DNA of 7,149 bases from Betaproteobacteria bacterium (GTDB lineage Bacteria; Pseudomonadota; Gammaproteobacteria; Burkholderiales; Nitrosomonadaceae): positions 1 through 7,149 of the forward strand of contig JAHZIU010000219.1 in assembly GCA_022601315.1 (NCBI GenBank). Reading direction: 5' to 3'. The position numbers and the translations under genes are program-made. Within the stretch, counting starts at the first letter, position 1. The number at the start of each line of letters is the position of its first letter. The notes under the pieces were generated by a model. The model saw only the letters and a program-made list of their open reading frames with translations. It did not search any database and was not told the DNA's origin. Below, in pieces: positions 1 to 6,285 of the stretch.

Positions 1-1921
1 GACTGGCATCATCAATAGCGATGGCTCTTGTATCTGTACCGTTGCTGATGAGAATGTTACCGCTTCCAGCCGCAACAAATTCATCAAATGATAGCCTGAT
101 ATTCTCATCAACCCTAAAATCTGCATCGTCATTATTAGGATTACTCCACACTAATATTGGTGCCACATCGCTCACCACCGTAAAAGAGTCGCCACTGATA
201 CCAGCAAATGTATTTCCTGCCCTGTCGGTAATCGCACCACTGGATATTGTTCCGGTATATTGCCCAAGGGGAAGATCATCATTGGGGTCAATGACTACAG
301 ATCGACCTAGAAATGTAACTTGACTGGCGTCATCAATCGCAATCGTACGCATATCTACACCATTGCTGATAACAATATCACCTTCACCTGCAATAATTGG
401 CTCGTCAAAAGTTAACACTAAATCATCATCAGTCTTGAGAGTATTAAAAAAAACAGGTGGAAAAGGTGAAACAATAGGTCCAGGATCAATCGTTGCTAAA
501 AAAGCCTCATTGATGCCAGCAAAAACACCCCCTTCCGTGTCAATAATTGCACTACTAGGTATATGAACGGTATAGGTCGTATCTGGAACCAAATCTTCCT
601 TGGGATCAATGGTTACATACACGCCAACGCCCTCTGTTGTCTCAAATGTAACCTGACTGGTATCGTCTATGGCGATAGTACGAATGTCTGAGCCATTGCT
701 GATAGTAATATCACCACTACCTGCAATAACATTTTTAGCAATAAACGATACGATATTTTCATCTGTTTTAAATATTGATCTTTCACCATCCCGGATTGTG
801 CCAAAGAAAGAAAACGGTGGAATATCAATTGTTGAGATCGAGCCATTGTCAAAACCACTATAAGCATTGCCGGATAGATCAGTAATCACACCACGAGCTA
901 TTTGTACCGTATAAGTCACATCAGGCATCAAATCATCTGTTGGGTCAATAATCACAGTACCAAATCGATCAAAGGTAACCTGATTGGTGTCATTGATGGC
1001 AATCGTTCGCACATCCGAATCACTGCTAATTACAACATCGCCTATTCCAGCTTTAACTGCTTCATCAAAACGCAATTCAATATTGCGATTAACCTGAAAT
1101 TCACTTGTCCCATTGTCTGGATTACTAGATACAAGATGCGGGAGTGAACCTGCTATTGTTGTAAAGGTTGTCGGATTAAAATTAATAAAAATATTATCTT
1201 CAATGTCGACCACAGCCCCATCAGGTACTTGTAGTGTATAAACCGTATTTGGAATCAAGTCTTCATGCGGATTGATAATTACAGCGCCATTGTCATCAAA
1301 TGTGACTTGGTTGGTATCATTAATATCAATAATCCGTGTGTCCGCATCACTACTAATAACAATATCTCCAGAGCCTGCGACTACTGTTTCATCAAAAGAG
1401 AGAAAGAGATTCTCATCTACCCTGAAATCTGTAGTGCCAAATGCAGTATTCCTCAGAAGAATAGGAGTTGAATCAACTGCACTAACTTCAATATTATTGA
1501 AGCCTGCAAGTGCATTTCCAACAGTATCTACAAGTGCTCCATCATCTATTTGGATTGTGTAGGCCGTATCAGGCAACAAATCAGTTTCCGGATTGATGAT
1601 TAGCGCACCAAATTCAAAGAACTTAGTTCGCGATTCATTACCCCCGGTAGTAGACGAAAAGACTCCCAGTGTATCAAATAACACTTGGTTGACATCTTCG
1701 ATACTAATGTGACGAGTATCCGTCTCACTGCTGATTACAATACTGCCATTACCTGAAATAACTTGCTCATCAAAGTATAGTACGATGTCGTCATCAATCA
1801 TAAATCCGCTAAAAAACTCTAACTCTGTTGGCTCTAGACGAATACTAAAAAAATCAAAGTCAATAGACAGACCAAAAATATTCGTAATAAGTGGGGGTGT
1901 TGTCGTATTGATAGTGTTCAT
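1..1921 (-). CDS. Ig-like (Big_5/SbsA-type) repeat protein, copy B, 3' end beyond window
   Basis: The frame starting at ATG 1921-1919 stays open for 640 codons to the left edge; I checked every in-frame triplet and found no stop. The product is paralogous to the complete copy A next to it and shares its opening M-x-T-I-N-T-T-T-P-P-L-I-T-N. It contains five complete repeats (about residues 1-150, 151-257, 258-366, 367-478, 479-583) and the start of a sixth. Each repeat has a D-E-N-type acidic strand, a D-T-R-x-I-x-I-x-D-x-x-Q-V-T-F strand, a V-I-I-D/N-P-x-x-D-L-x-P turn and a G-A-I-x-D-x-x-G-N-x-x-A-G end. No cysteine and no N-terminal Sec signal are visible. If it ends where copy A does, about 80 codons and the stop lie left of the window. 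An AGGCGG ribosome binding site precedes the start by 5 nt. By analogy with Ig-like repeat families it may be a surface or matrix protein, but no function is shown. The gene call is firm; the role is inference. Confidence 0.9.
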   Translation of the reverse strand, partial: MNTINTTTPPLITNIFGLSIDFDFFSIRLEPTELEFFSGFMIDDDIVLYFDEQVISGNGSIVISSETDTRHISIEDVNQVLFDTLGVFSSTTGGNESRTKFFEFGALIINPETDLLPDTAYTIQIDDGALVDTVGNALAGFNNIEVSAVDSTPILLRNTAFGTTDFRVDENLFLSFDETVVAGSGDIVISSDADTRIIDINDTNQVTFDDNGAVIINPHEDLIPNTVYTLQVPDGAVVDIEDNIFINFNPTTFTTIAGSLPHLVSSNPDNGTSEFQVNRNIELRFDEAVKAGIGDVVISSDSDVRTIAINDTNQVTFDRFGTVIIDPTDDLMPDVTYTVQIARGVITDLSGNAYSGFDNGSISTIDIPPFSFFGTIRDGERSIFKTDENIVSFIAKNVIAGSGDITISNGSDIRTIAIDDTSQVTFETTEGVGVYVTIDPKEDLVPDTTYTVHIPSSAIIDTEGGVFAGINEAFLATIDPGPIVSPFPPVFFNTLKTDDDLVLTFDEPIIAGEGDIVISNGVDMRTIAIDDASQVTFLGRSVVIDPNDDLPLGQYTGTISSGAITDRAGNTFAGISGDSFTVVSDVAPILVWSNPNNDDADFRVDENIRLSFDEFVAAGSGNILISNGTDTRAIAIDDAS

Positions 1922-2137
1922 TGTATCCGCCTATATTGTAGAATGTGATGTGAACATACAGGTAAAATCTCTCTCGCAAGTCTTGTCATGTGTGTATTAT
2001 GTAGAACTATGTATTGTGCTCCCTCGATTTCCAAATTATTAACACACTCTAGCAAACATAGCCCAACTTAGAAATTCCGCAAACTGTCGAATTATGCTGG
2101 TGAGCACCTTCTGTCAGAAACGCTATAAGACAAGTTC
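1922..2137. other. Intergenic gap between repeat-protein copies A and B
   Basis: This AT-rich stretch of 216 nt holds no credible gene. Apart from the ribosome binding site at its left end I see no strong signal. On the minus strand GGTGAG (2142-2137, containing the copy A stop codon) can pair with CTCACC (2104-2099) across a 32-nt loop, but no T-run follows, so it does not look like a standard terminator. No clear sigma-70 promoter is visible. Copy B could be co-transcribed with copy A or have its own unrecognised promoter. Confidence 0.5.
1927..1932 (-). promoter_or_regulatory. Ribosome binding site of repeat-protein copy B
   Basis: On the minus strand AGGCGG (one mismatch to AGGAGG) lies 5 nt before ATG 1921-1919. 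The same hexamer at the same spacing precedes copy A, within a shared ATAGGCGG, which supports both start codons. Confidence 0.7.
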
Positions 2138-4321
2138 TCACCCAATTGTTGAATCTGCCTCACTGACTCCAATCGTAGCGACAGGCAATGAATCAATTGT
2201 CGTAAAAAATACATCACTAAATCCAGCGTAAGGATTTCCATCTGTGTCTGTGATCACGCCTGGGGTTACATCTACTGTATAAGTCGTCCCCGACACAAGA
2301 TCTTCTGTCGGATTGATAATTACTGCTCCCGTTCTAATTTGAGGGAGAAAATCAACTGGTGTAAATTCTTCAAACGTCACCTGACTGGCATCATCGATAG
2401 CGATGCTTCTTGTATCCGTTCCGTTACTGATGAGAATATTACCGCTCCCAACCACAACAGCTTCATTAAAATGTAACATGATATTTTCATCAATCCTAAA
2501 ATCAGTATCGCCATTATTCGGATTACTACCAGTTAGTAGTGGTGATGCCTCTTTAACCACTGTAAAAGAAGCATCACTGATACCAGCAAATGTATTTCCT
2601 ACCCGATCTGTAATCGCGCCACTGGTTATTGATCCGGTATATTGTCCAAGGGCAAGGTTATCATTGGGATCGATGACTACAGATCGGCCCAGGAATGTAA
2701 CTTGACTAGTATCATTAATCGTAATCGTATGTACATCGACGCCGTTACTGATAACAATATCGCCTTCACCTGCGATAACTGGCTCATCAAAAGTCAACAC
2801 AAAATCATCATCCGCCTTGAAATTATTAAAAATACCAGGCGGAAAAGGTGAAACAATAGGTCCAGGATCAATTGTTGTTAATAAAGCCTCATTGATACCA
2901 GCAAAAATATCACCTTTTGTGTCAATAATTGCACTACTGGATAATTGAACCGTATAAGTTGTATCTGGAATCAAATCTTCTTTTGGGTCAATGATTACAA
3001 AGATTCCATCAGAAAAGCCATCTGTTGCTTCAAATGTAACCTGACTGGTATCGTTAATGGCGATATTACGAATATCCGAACCATTGCTGATTGTAATATC
3101 ACCACTACCAGCGATAACATTTTTATCTATAAACAATACGATATTTTCATCTGTTTTAAAAATTGACCTTATCCCATCTCTTATTGTGCCAAAGTAAGAA
3201 AACGGTTGAATTTCAATTGTCGAGATCGAGCCATTGTCAAAACCACTATAAGCATTGCCAGATAGATCAGTAATAACACCTTCAGCTATTTGTACCGCAT
3301 AAGATGCATCAGGCATCAAATCATCTGTTGGGTCGATAATCACAGTACCAAATCTAAGAGAGCTATTAAATGAAACCTGACTGCTATCATTAATAGCAAT
3401 CGTTCGTACATCTGAATCGCTGCTGATCACAATATTGCCGATCCCAGCTTTAACTGCTTCATCAAAACGTAATTCAATATTGTCATTAACCTGAAATTCA
3501 CTTGAACCATTTTCTGGATTACTAAATTCAAGCTTTGGAAGCGAACCAGCTACGGGCGCAAATGTTCTTGGATTGAAATCGGTAAAAGCATTGCCTTCAA
3601 TATCAACCACAGCCCCATCAGATACTTGTAGTGTATAAACCGTATTTGGAATCAAGTCTTTTTGTGGGTTAATGATTACAGCGCCATTTTCGGAAAATGT
3701 GACTTGGCTGGTATCATTAATATCAATGGTGCGTGTATCCGTATCACTACTGATCACAACTTCCCCAGAACCCGCAACAACTGTTTCATCAAAAGAAAGA
3801 AAGAGATTCTCATCAACCCTGAAATCTGTAGAACCATCAGATGGCGTAACCCTCAGAAGATTAGGCGTTGAATCTACTGCAGTAACAACAATGTCGTTAA
3901 AGCCTGCGAGCGTGTTTCCGGCAGTATCTAAAAGCGCACCATCGTTTAATTGAATCGTATAGGCCGTATCAGGCAGTAAATCAGTTTCCGGATTGATAAT
4001 TAACGCACCAAACTCAAGGTACTCAGTTCGCGGTTCACTACTTCTGGCAAAAATTGACGAGAAAATTCTCTGTGTATCAAATGACACTTGGCTGGTATCT
4101 TCGATATTAATGTGACGAGTATCCGTTTCGCTACTGATCACAATATCGCCACTACCTAAAATAACCTTCTCATCAAAAACAAGTATGATGTCATCATCAA
4201 TCTTAAATCCTCTAAAAAATTCTGACTCTGCTGGCTCCAGACGGATAGTAAGAAAATGAAAAGTTCCACCTGAAAGAGTATTGGTAATAAGTGGAGGTGT
4301 TGTGGTATTGATAGTGTCCAT
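2138..4321 (-). CDS. Ig-like (Big_5/SbsA-type) repeat protein, copy A, complete
   Basis: This 727-residue protein consists almost entirely of six tandem Ig-like repeats (about residues 1-150, 151-258, 259-370, 371-484, 485-589, 590-710) and a short tail ending at TGA 2140-2138. Typical repeat motifs are T-D-F-R-V-D-E-N-L-F-L-S-F-D-E, A-G-S-G-D-I-V-I-S, T-D-T-R-x-I-x-I-N-D-T-S-Q-V-T-F and I-I-N-P-x-x-D-L-x-P. The pattern fits the bacterial Ig-like families found in S-layer and adhesin-like proteins (Big_5/SbsA-like). The protein is rich in D, T, S, I and V, poor in basic residues, and has no cysteine or tryptophan. The N-terminus is polar, without a Sec signal, lipobox or membrane segment, and I see no RTX nonapeptides, LPXTG or autotransporter barrel. 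The ATG is supported by AGGCGG 5 nt upstream. It lies 129 nt after the allophanate hydrolase gene on the same strand and is followed by its paralogue copy B. A role in adhesion, matrix or cell surface is inference. Assignment to an Ig-like repeat protein is fairly secure; the exact Pfam family is less so. Confidence 0.92.
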   Translation of the reverse strand: MDTINTTTPPLITNTLSGGTFHFLTIRLEPAESEFFRGFKIDDDIILVFDEKVILGSGDIVISSETDTRHINIEDTSQVSFDTQRIFSSIFARSSEPRTEYLEFGALIINPETDLLPDTAYTIQLNDGALLDTAGNTLAGFNDIVVTAVDSTPNLLRVTPSDGSTDFRVDENLFLSFDETVVAGSGEVVISSDTDTRTIDINDTSQVTFSENGAVIINPQKDLIPNTVYTLQVSDGAVVDIEGNAFTDFNPRTFAPVAGSLPKLEFSNPENGSSEFQVNDNIELRFDEAVKAGIGNIVISSDSDVRTIAINDSSQVSFNSSLRFGTVIIDPTDDLMPDASYAVQIAEGVITDLSGNAYSGFDNGSISTIEIQPFSYFGTIRDGIRSIFKTDENIVLFIDKNVIAGSGDITISNGSDIRNIAINDTSQVTFEATDGFSDGIFVIIDPKEDLIPDTTYTVQLSSSAIIDTKGDIFAGINEALLTTIDPGPIVSPFPPGIFNNFKADDDFVLTFDEPVIAGEGDIVISNGVDVHTITINDTSQVTFLGRSVVIDPNDNLALGQYTGSITSGAITDRVGNTFAGISDASFTVVKEASPLLTGSNPNNGDTDFRIDENIMLHFNEAVVVGSGNILISNGTDTRSIAIDDASQVTFEEFTPVDFLPQIRTGAVIINPTEDLVSGTTYTVDVTPGVITDTDGNPYAGFSDVFFTTIDSLPVATIGVSEADSTIG
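2192..4321 (-). repeat. Six tandem Ig-like repeat units in copy A
   Basis: Approximate unit boundaries on the minus strand are 4321-3872, 3871-3548, 3547-3212, 3211-2870, 2869-2555 and 2554-2192. Unit 1 is longest because it includes the N-terminus and a loop of about 24 residues after the S-Q-V-S-F strand. Units 2 and 6 share the entry motif T-D-F-R-[VI]-D-E-N. The array stops after a complete sixth unit. The tail D-S-L-P-V-A-T resembles the D-S-T-P-N-L-L linker that opens unit 2, as if a seventh unit were cut short. Boundaries were set by eye. Confidence 0.8.
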
Positions 4322-4326
4322 TACGG

Positions 4327-4332
4327 CCGCCT
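4327..4332 (-). promoter_or_regulatory. Ribosome binding site of repeat-protein copy A
   Basis: AGGCGG on the minus strand, 5 nt before ATG 4321-4319, matches the hexamer and spacing seen before copy B. Confidence 0.7.
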
Positions 4333-4365
4333 ATTTGAGAGTAATAAACCACTGACTGTGAAGAA

Positions 4366-4392
4366 TAAACTGCAAGCTATTAAAGCAGTTTA
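4366..4392. repeat. 8-bp perfect inverted repeat in the atzF/copy A gap
   Basis: TAAACTGC (4366-4373) and GCAGTTTA (4385-4392) are exact reverse complements separated by 11 nt. The stem could form a hairpin in RNA from the minus strand, about 60 nt after the allophanate hydrolase stop and 45 nt before the copy A start. It is followed by only a weakly T-rich stretch, so it may be a modest terminator or attenuator, or alternatively a protein-binding dyad. Its function is not shown. Confidence 0.45.
4379..4387 (-). promoter_or_regulatory. Possible extended -10 promoter element for copy A
   Basis: The minus strand reads TGCTTTAAT, matching the extended -10 form TG-n-TATAAT at all but one position. 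I see no good -35 box at normal spacing. The element sits inside the 8-bp inverted repeat and would start transcription about 50 nt before the copy A ATG. In AT-rich DNA such a match is common, so this is a weak candidate only. Confidence 0.2.
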
Positions 4393-4405
4393 AACATGAA
4401 TACAA

Positions 4406-4433
4406 GCTGAACAGCCAAATCAAAACATTCAGC
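4406..4433. repeat. 6-bp inverted repeat downstream of atzF
   Basis: GCTGAA (4406-4411) and TTCAGC (4428-4433) are reverse complements with 16 nt between them, 18 nt beyond the atzF stop codon. On the minus strand the dyad is followed by TTGTATT, a weak T-rich tail. It could contribute to termination of the urea operon transcript, but the stem is short and may be chance. Confidence 0.25.
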
Positions 4434-4450
4434 CCACCTATCTTTATCAA

Positions 4451-6283
4451 TTATCTATTCAGTTGTTCCAAGTGCTTACGCCACGCGCCTATTTTGCTAA
4501 TATCTATTGCGTTTTCCACAGCATAGTCTTCACATAGAAAACCAAGCACCTCTTCACCACTCGCCAGGGAAATCGTGCCTATCCCAAGCGGTTTAGGAAT
4601 ACCTGCTACAAAACTGCCAAATTCACGCATCGATATTTCCCAGACCTCTACTTCAATAGCGAAGCCTTGCTCATCCTCTTTTACATGCACCAAACCCGGG
4701 CGATAAGGTGGCCCTCCTCGCAACGCATAAAGCTTATAATCAGGCGATGTTCTGGTACATGTCAGCAATTTCCCTTGCCGAGCAGTTAATTGACTATTTA
4801 GCGGCAAGCCAGATAAATGCGCACCACAAACTGCTAACCGTACAAAATCTGGCTTCAATGTTTCAGGAGGCACATAATTATCCAACTGGGCAGTATCTAT
4901 AGTAGATATGGCATCTGTAGCACCAAGCGGTAACGCATATGCTTGTTGAATACGTCCAGCCAGGTGCAACAACGCGTGATCTTGATGCGATGGTGCAGCG
5001 AGAGTAATTCCAAAGGGCAAACCATCACTCTGAAACCCAGCGGGCACCGCCACTGCTACATACTTCAAAAGATTCATAAAATTCGTGTAATAGCCCAGAT
5101 TGGCATTCAAACCGACAGGATCTTGTTGCATCGCCTGTATCGTATAAATAGTACCGGTAGTGGGGGTCAGCAAACAATCTACATTGTTCCAAATACGATC
5201 AGCCTGACGTTTTAGCTGCCGCAAACGATACAAACCGGTATAAGCATCCGCTGCCGAATATTGTGCCGCGCCGGCGATAATCTCGCGTACAGGCGATATA
5301 ATCTGATCGCCATTTTCTTCAAAAAATGCTTGCATCGCTGCATAACGCTCAGCGACCCATGGCCCTTCATAGAGCAGGCGTGCTGTTTCCAAAAAGGGAT
5401 CAAAGTCTATTTCGACAGCTTCTCCACCAAGCGCTTGAAGCTGTGTAACACTCGCCCAAAACAGTCGCTCGCTCTCATTGTTACCAAAAAACTGTAGCTG
5501 ATGATTGTACGGAATACCGAATCTAAAATGCTGTGCAACACCAAAATCATTTCCACATATCTTTCTTTCTCGAGAATAAATATCCTTGGCGTCATAGCCC
5601 GCTGCCACAGCCGAAATGCGCACTGCGTCAGCAGCAGTAAACGTTAATATCGCAACACAATCCAAGGAACGACAGGCAGGCACTATTCCATGCGTAGACA
5701 ACCAACCCGGCGTTGGCTTATACCCAACAAGATTATTGAATGCGGCAGGCACCCTGCCAGAACCAGCCGTATCAGTCCCAAGGCTGAAACTCACCAAACC
5801 TTTCGCGACAGCCACAGCCGACCCAGAACTGGATCCACCTGAAATATATTCGGGATTAAACGCATTGCGACATGCACCGTAAGGGGAGCGCGTACCATTC
5901 AATCCCGAGGCAAACTGATCAAGATTGGTTTTACCTATTGGAATAGCGCCGGCCTCAATCAATTTCTGAACGACAGTCGCACTGCACTCTGGTGTATATG
6001 AAAAAGCCGGACAAGCTACCGTAGTCGGCACACCGGCCAAATCAATATTGTCCTTAATGGCAAATGGAATGCCATATAACGGTAAAGCCGCCATCGCTTT
6101 GGCTTCTACTGCGTGCGCATAACGCAACAATGATTCAAGCGATAATTTATGTATCCAGATGTGATCATCATCATTTAGAATCTGCGCATGTACGGCCCGC
6201 ACCACCTGACTAGGCTTGAGTTCGCCCGAGGCATATCGTTGTAGCAAACACGGAATATTGCCTAAAGGTAAAATGTCATCCAA
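4451..6283 (-). CDS. atzF: Allophanate hydrolase (amidase-signature family)
   Basis: This enzyme hydrolyses allophanate, the product of urea carboxylase, to ammonia and CO2 in the cytoplasm. From the TTG start the protein has 610 residues, close to known AtzF proteins (about 600). The amidase domain covers about residues 1-455. It shows the catalytic Lys77 in G-I-P-F-A-I-K-D-N, the cis-Ser151 in S-G-G-S-S-S-G-S, and the nucleophile Ser175 in G-T-D-T-A-G-S-G-R. The 24-residue gap between the two serines is that of the family. The C-terminal domain (about 480-610, L-A-V-C-G-A-H-L-S-G-L-P-L-N onward) is the accessory domain found in allophanate hydrolases and fungal urea amidolyase. The TTG at 6283-6281 is chosen because a perfect AGGAGG ends 7 nt before it and it lies 2 nt after the carboxylase TGA. 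The only upstream ATG (6346) would force a 61-nt overlap and has no support. Tight coupling with the carboxylase gene implies co-transcription and probably coupled translation. The call is secure. Confidence 0.96.
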   Translation of the reverse strand: MDDILPLGNIPCLLQRYASGELKPSQVVRAVHAQILNDDDHIWIHKLSLESLLRYAHAVEAKAMAALPLYGIPFAIKDNIDLAGVPTTVACPAFSYTPECSATVVQKLIEAGAIPIGKTNLDQFASGLNGTRSPYGACRNAFNPEYISGGSSSGSAVAVAKGLVSFSLGTDTAGSGRVPAAFNNLVGYKPTPGWLSTHGIVPACRSLDCVAILTFTAADAVRISAVAAGYDAKDIYSRERKICGNDFGVAQHFRFGIPYNHQLQFFGNNESERLFWASVTQLQALGGEAVEIDFDPFLETARLLYEGPWVAERYAAMQAFFEENGDQIISPVREIIAGAAQYSAADAYTGLYRLRQLKRQADRIWNNVDCLLTPTTGTIYTIQAMQQDPVGLNANLGYYTNFMNLLKYVAVAVPAGFQSDGLPFGITLAAPSHQDHALLHLAGRIQQAYALPLGATDAISTIDTAQLDNYVPPETLKPDFVRLAVCGAHLSGLPLNSQLTARQGKLLTCTRTSPDYKLYALRGGPPYRPGLVHVKEDEQGFAIEVEVWEISMREFGSFVAGIPKPLGIGTISLASGEEVLGFLCEDYAVENAIDISKIGAWRKHLEQLNR

Positions 6284-6285
6284 AT

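Larger units (their letters stand above)
1..4321 (-). repeat. Tandem whole-gene duplication (copy A 4321-2138, copy B 1921 to left edge)
   Basis: The two repeat-protein genes align collinearly over the visible 640 codons of copy B with only a few small indels. In the fifth unit I counted about 85 of 105 identical residues by hand. Matching DNA stretches are also long, for example around 1386-1433 and 3784-3831. Upstream of the start codons similarity drops off quickly beyond ATAGGCGG, so the detectable duplicated block starts near the ribosome binding site. The downstream limit is outside the window. Confidence 0.88.

Noticed and set aside
21..323. Plus-strand 100-codon frame at 21-323 with a similar 100-codon frame at 2403-2705
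   Set aside because: The two antisense frames look conserved only because they lie opposite homologous parts of repeat-protein copies B and A. Neither has a supporting ribosome binding site or a recognisable protein, and the sense frames explain the similarity.
669..1562. Several overlapping plus-strand frames of 64 to 96 codons opposite copy B
   Set aside because: They are opposite-strand shadows of the minus-strand repeat gene, whose codon composition leaves few antisense stops. The products have no repeat logic of their own.
1785..2042. Plus-strand 85-codon frame crossing the copy B start and the gap
   Set aside because: Its first half is antisense to the N-terminus of copy B, and the rest has no homology signal or coding character.
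1960..2080. Sigma-70 promoter for copy B (for example TTGCGG-16nt-TATGTT, or ATGACA-17nt-TTTACC)
   Set aside because: Each candidate has at least one box with only about half the consensus positions matched. In AT-rich DNA such matches arise by chance.
2099..2142. Stem-loop GGTGAG/CTCACC overlapping the copy A stop codon as a terminator
   Set aside because: The stem has 6 bp with a 32-nt loop and no T-run follows on the minus strand, so it is not a credible intrinsic terminator.
1..4321. Regularly spaced DNA repeats as a CRISPR array
   Set aside because: The periodicity is about 320 to 450 nt, degenerate, and in phase with protein repeats. There are no short identical repeats with unique spacers.
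4943..5882. Plus- and minus-strand frames of 62 to 90 codons inside atzF
   Set aside because: The whole interval is covered by the allophanate hydrolase frame with its catalytic motifs. The alternatives carry no recognisable domain.
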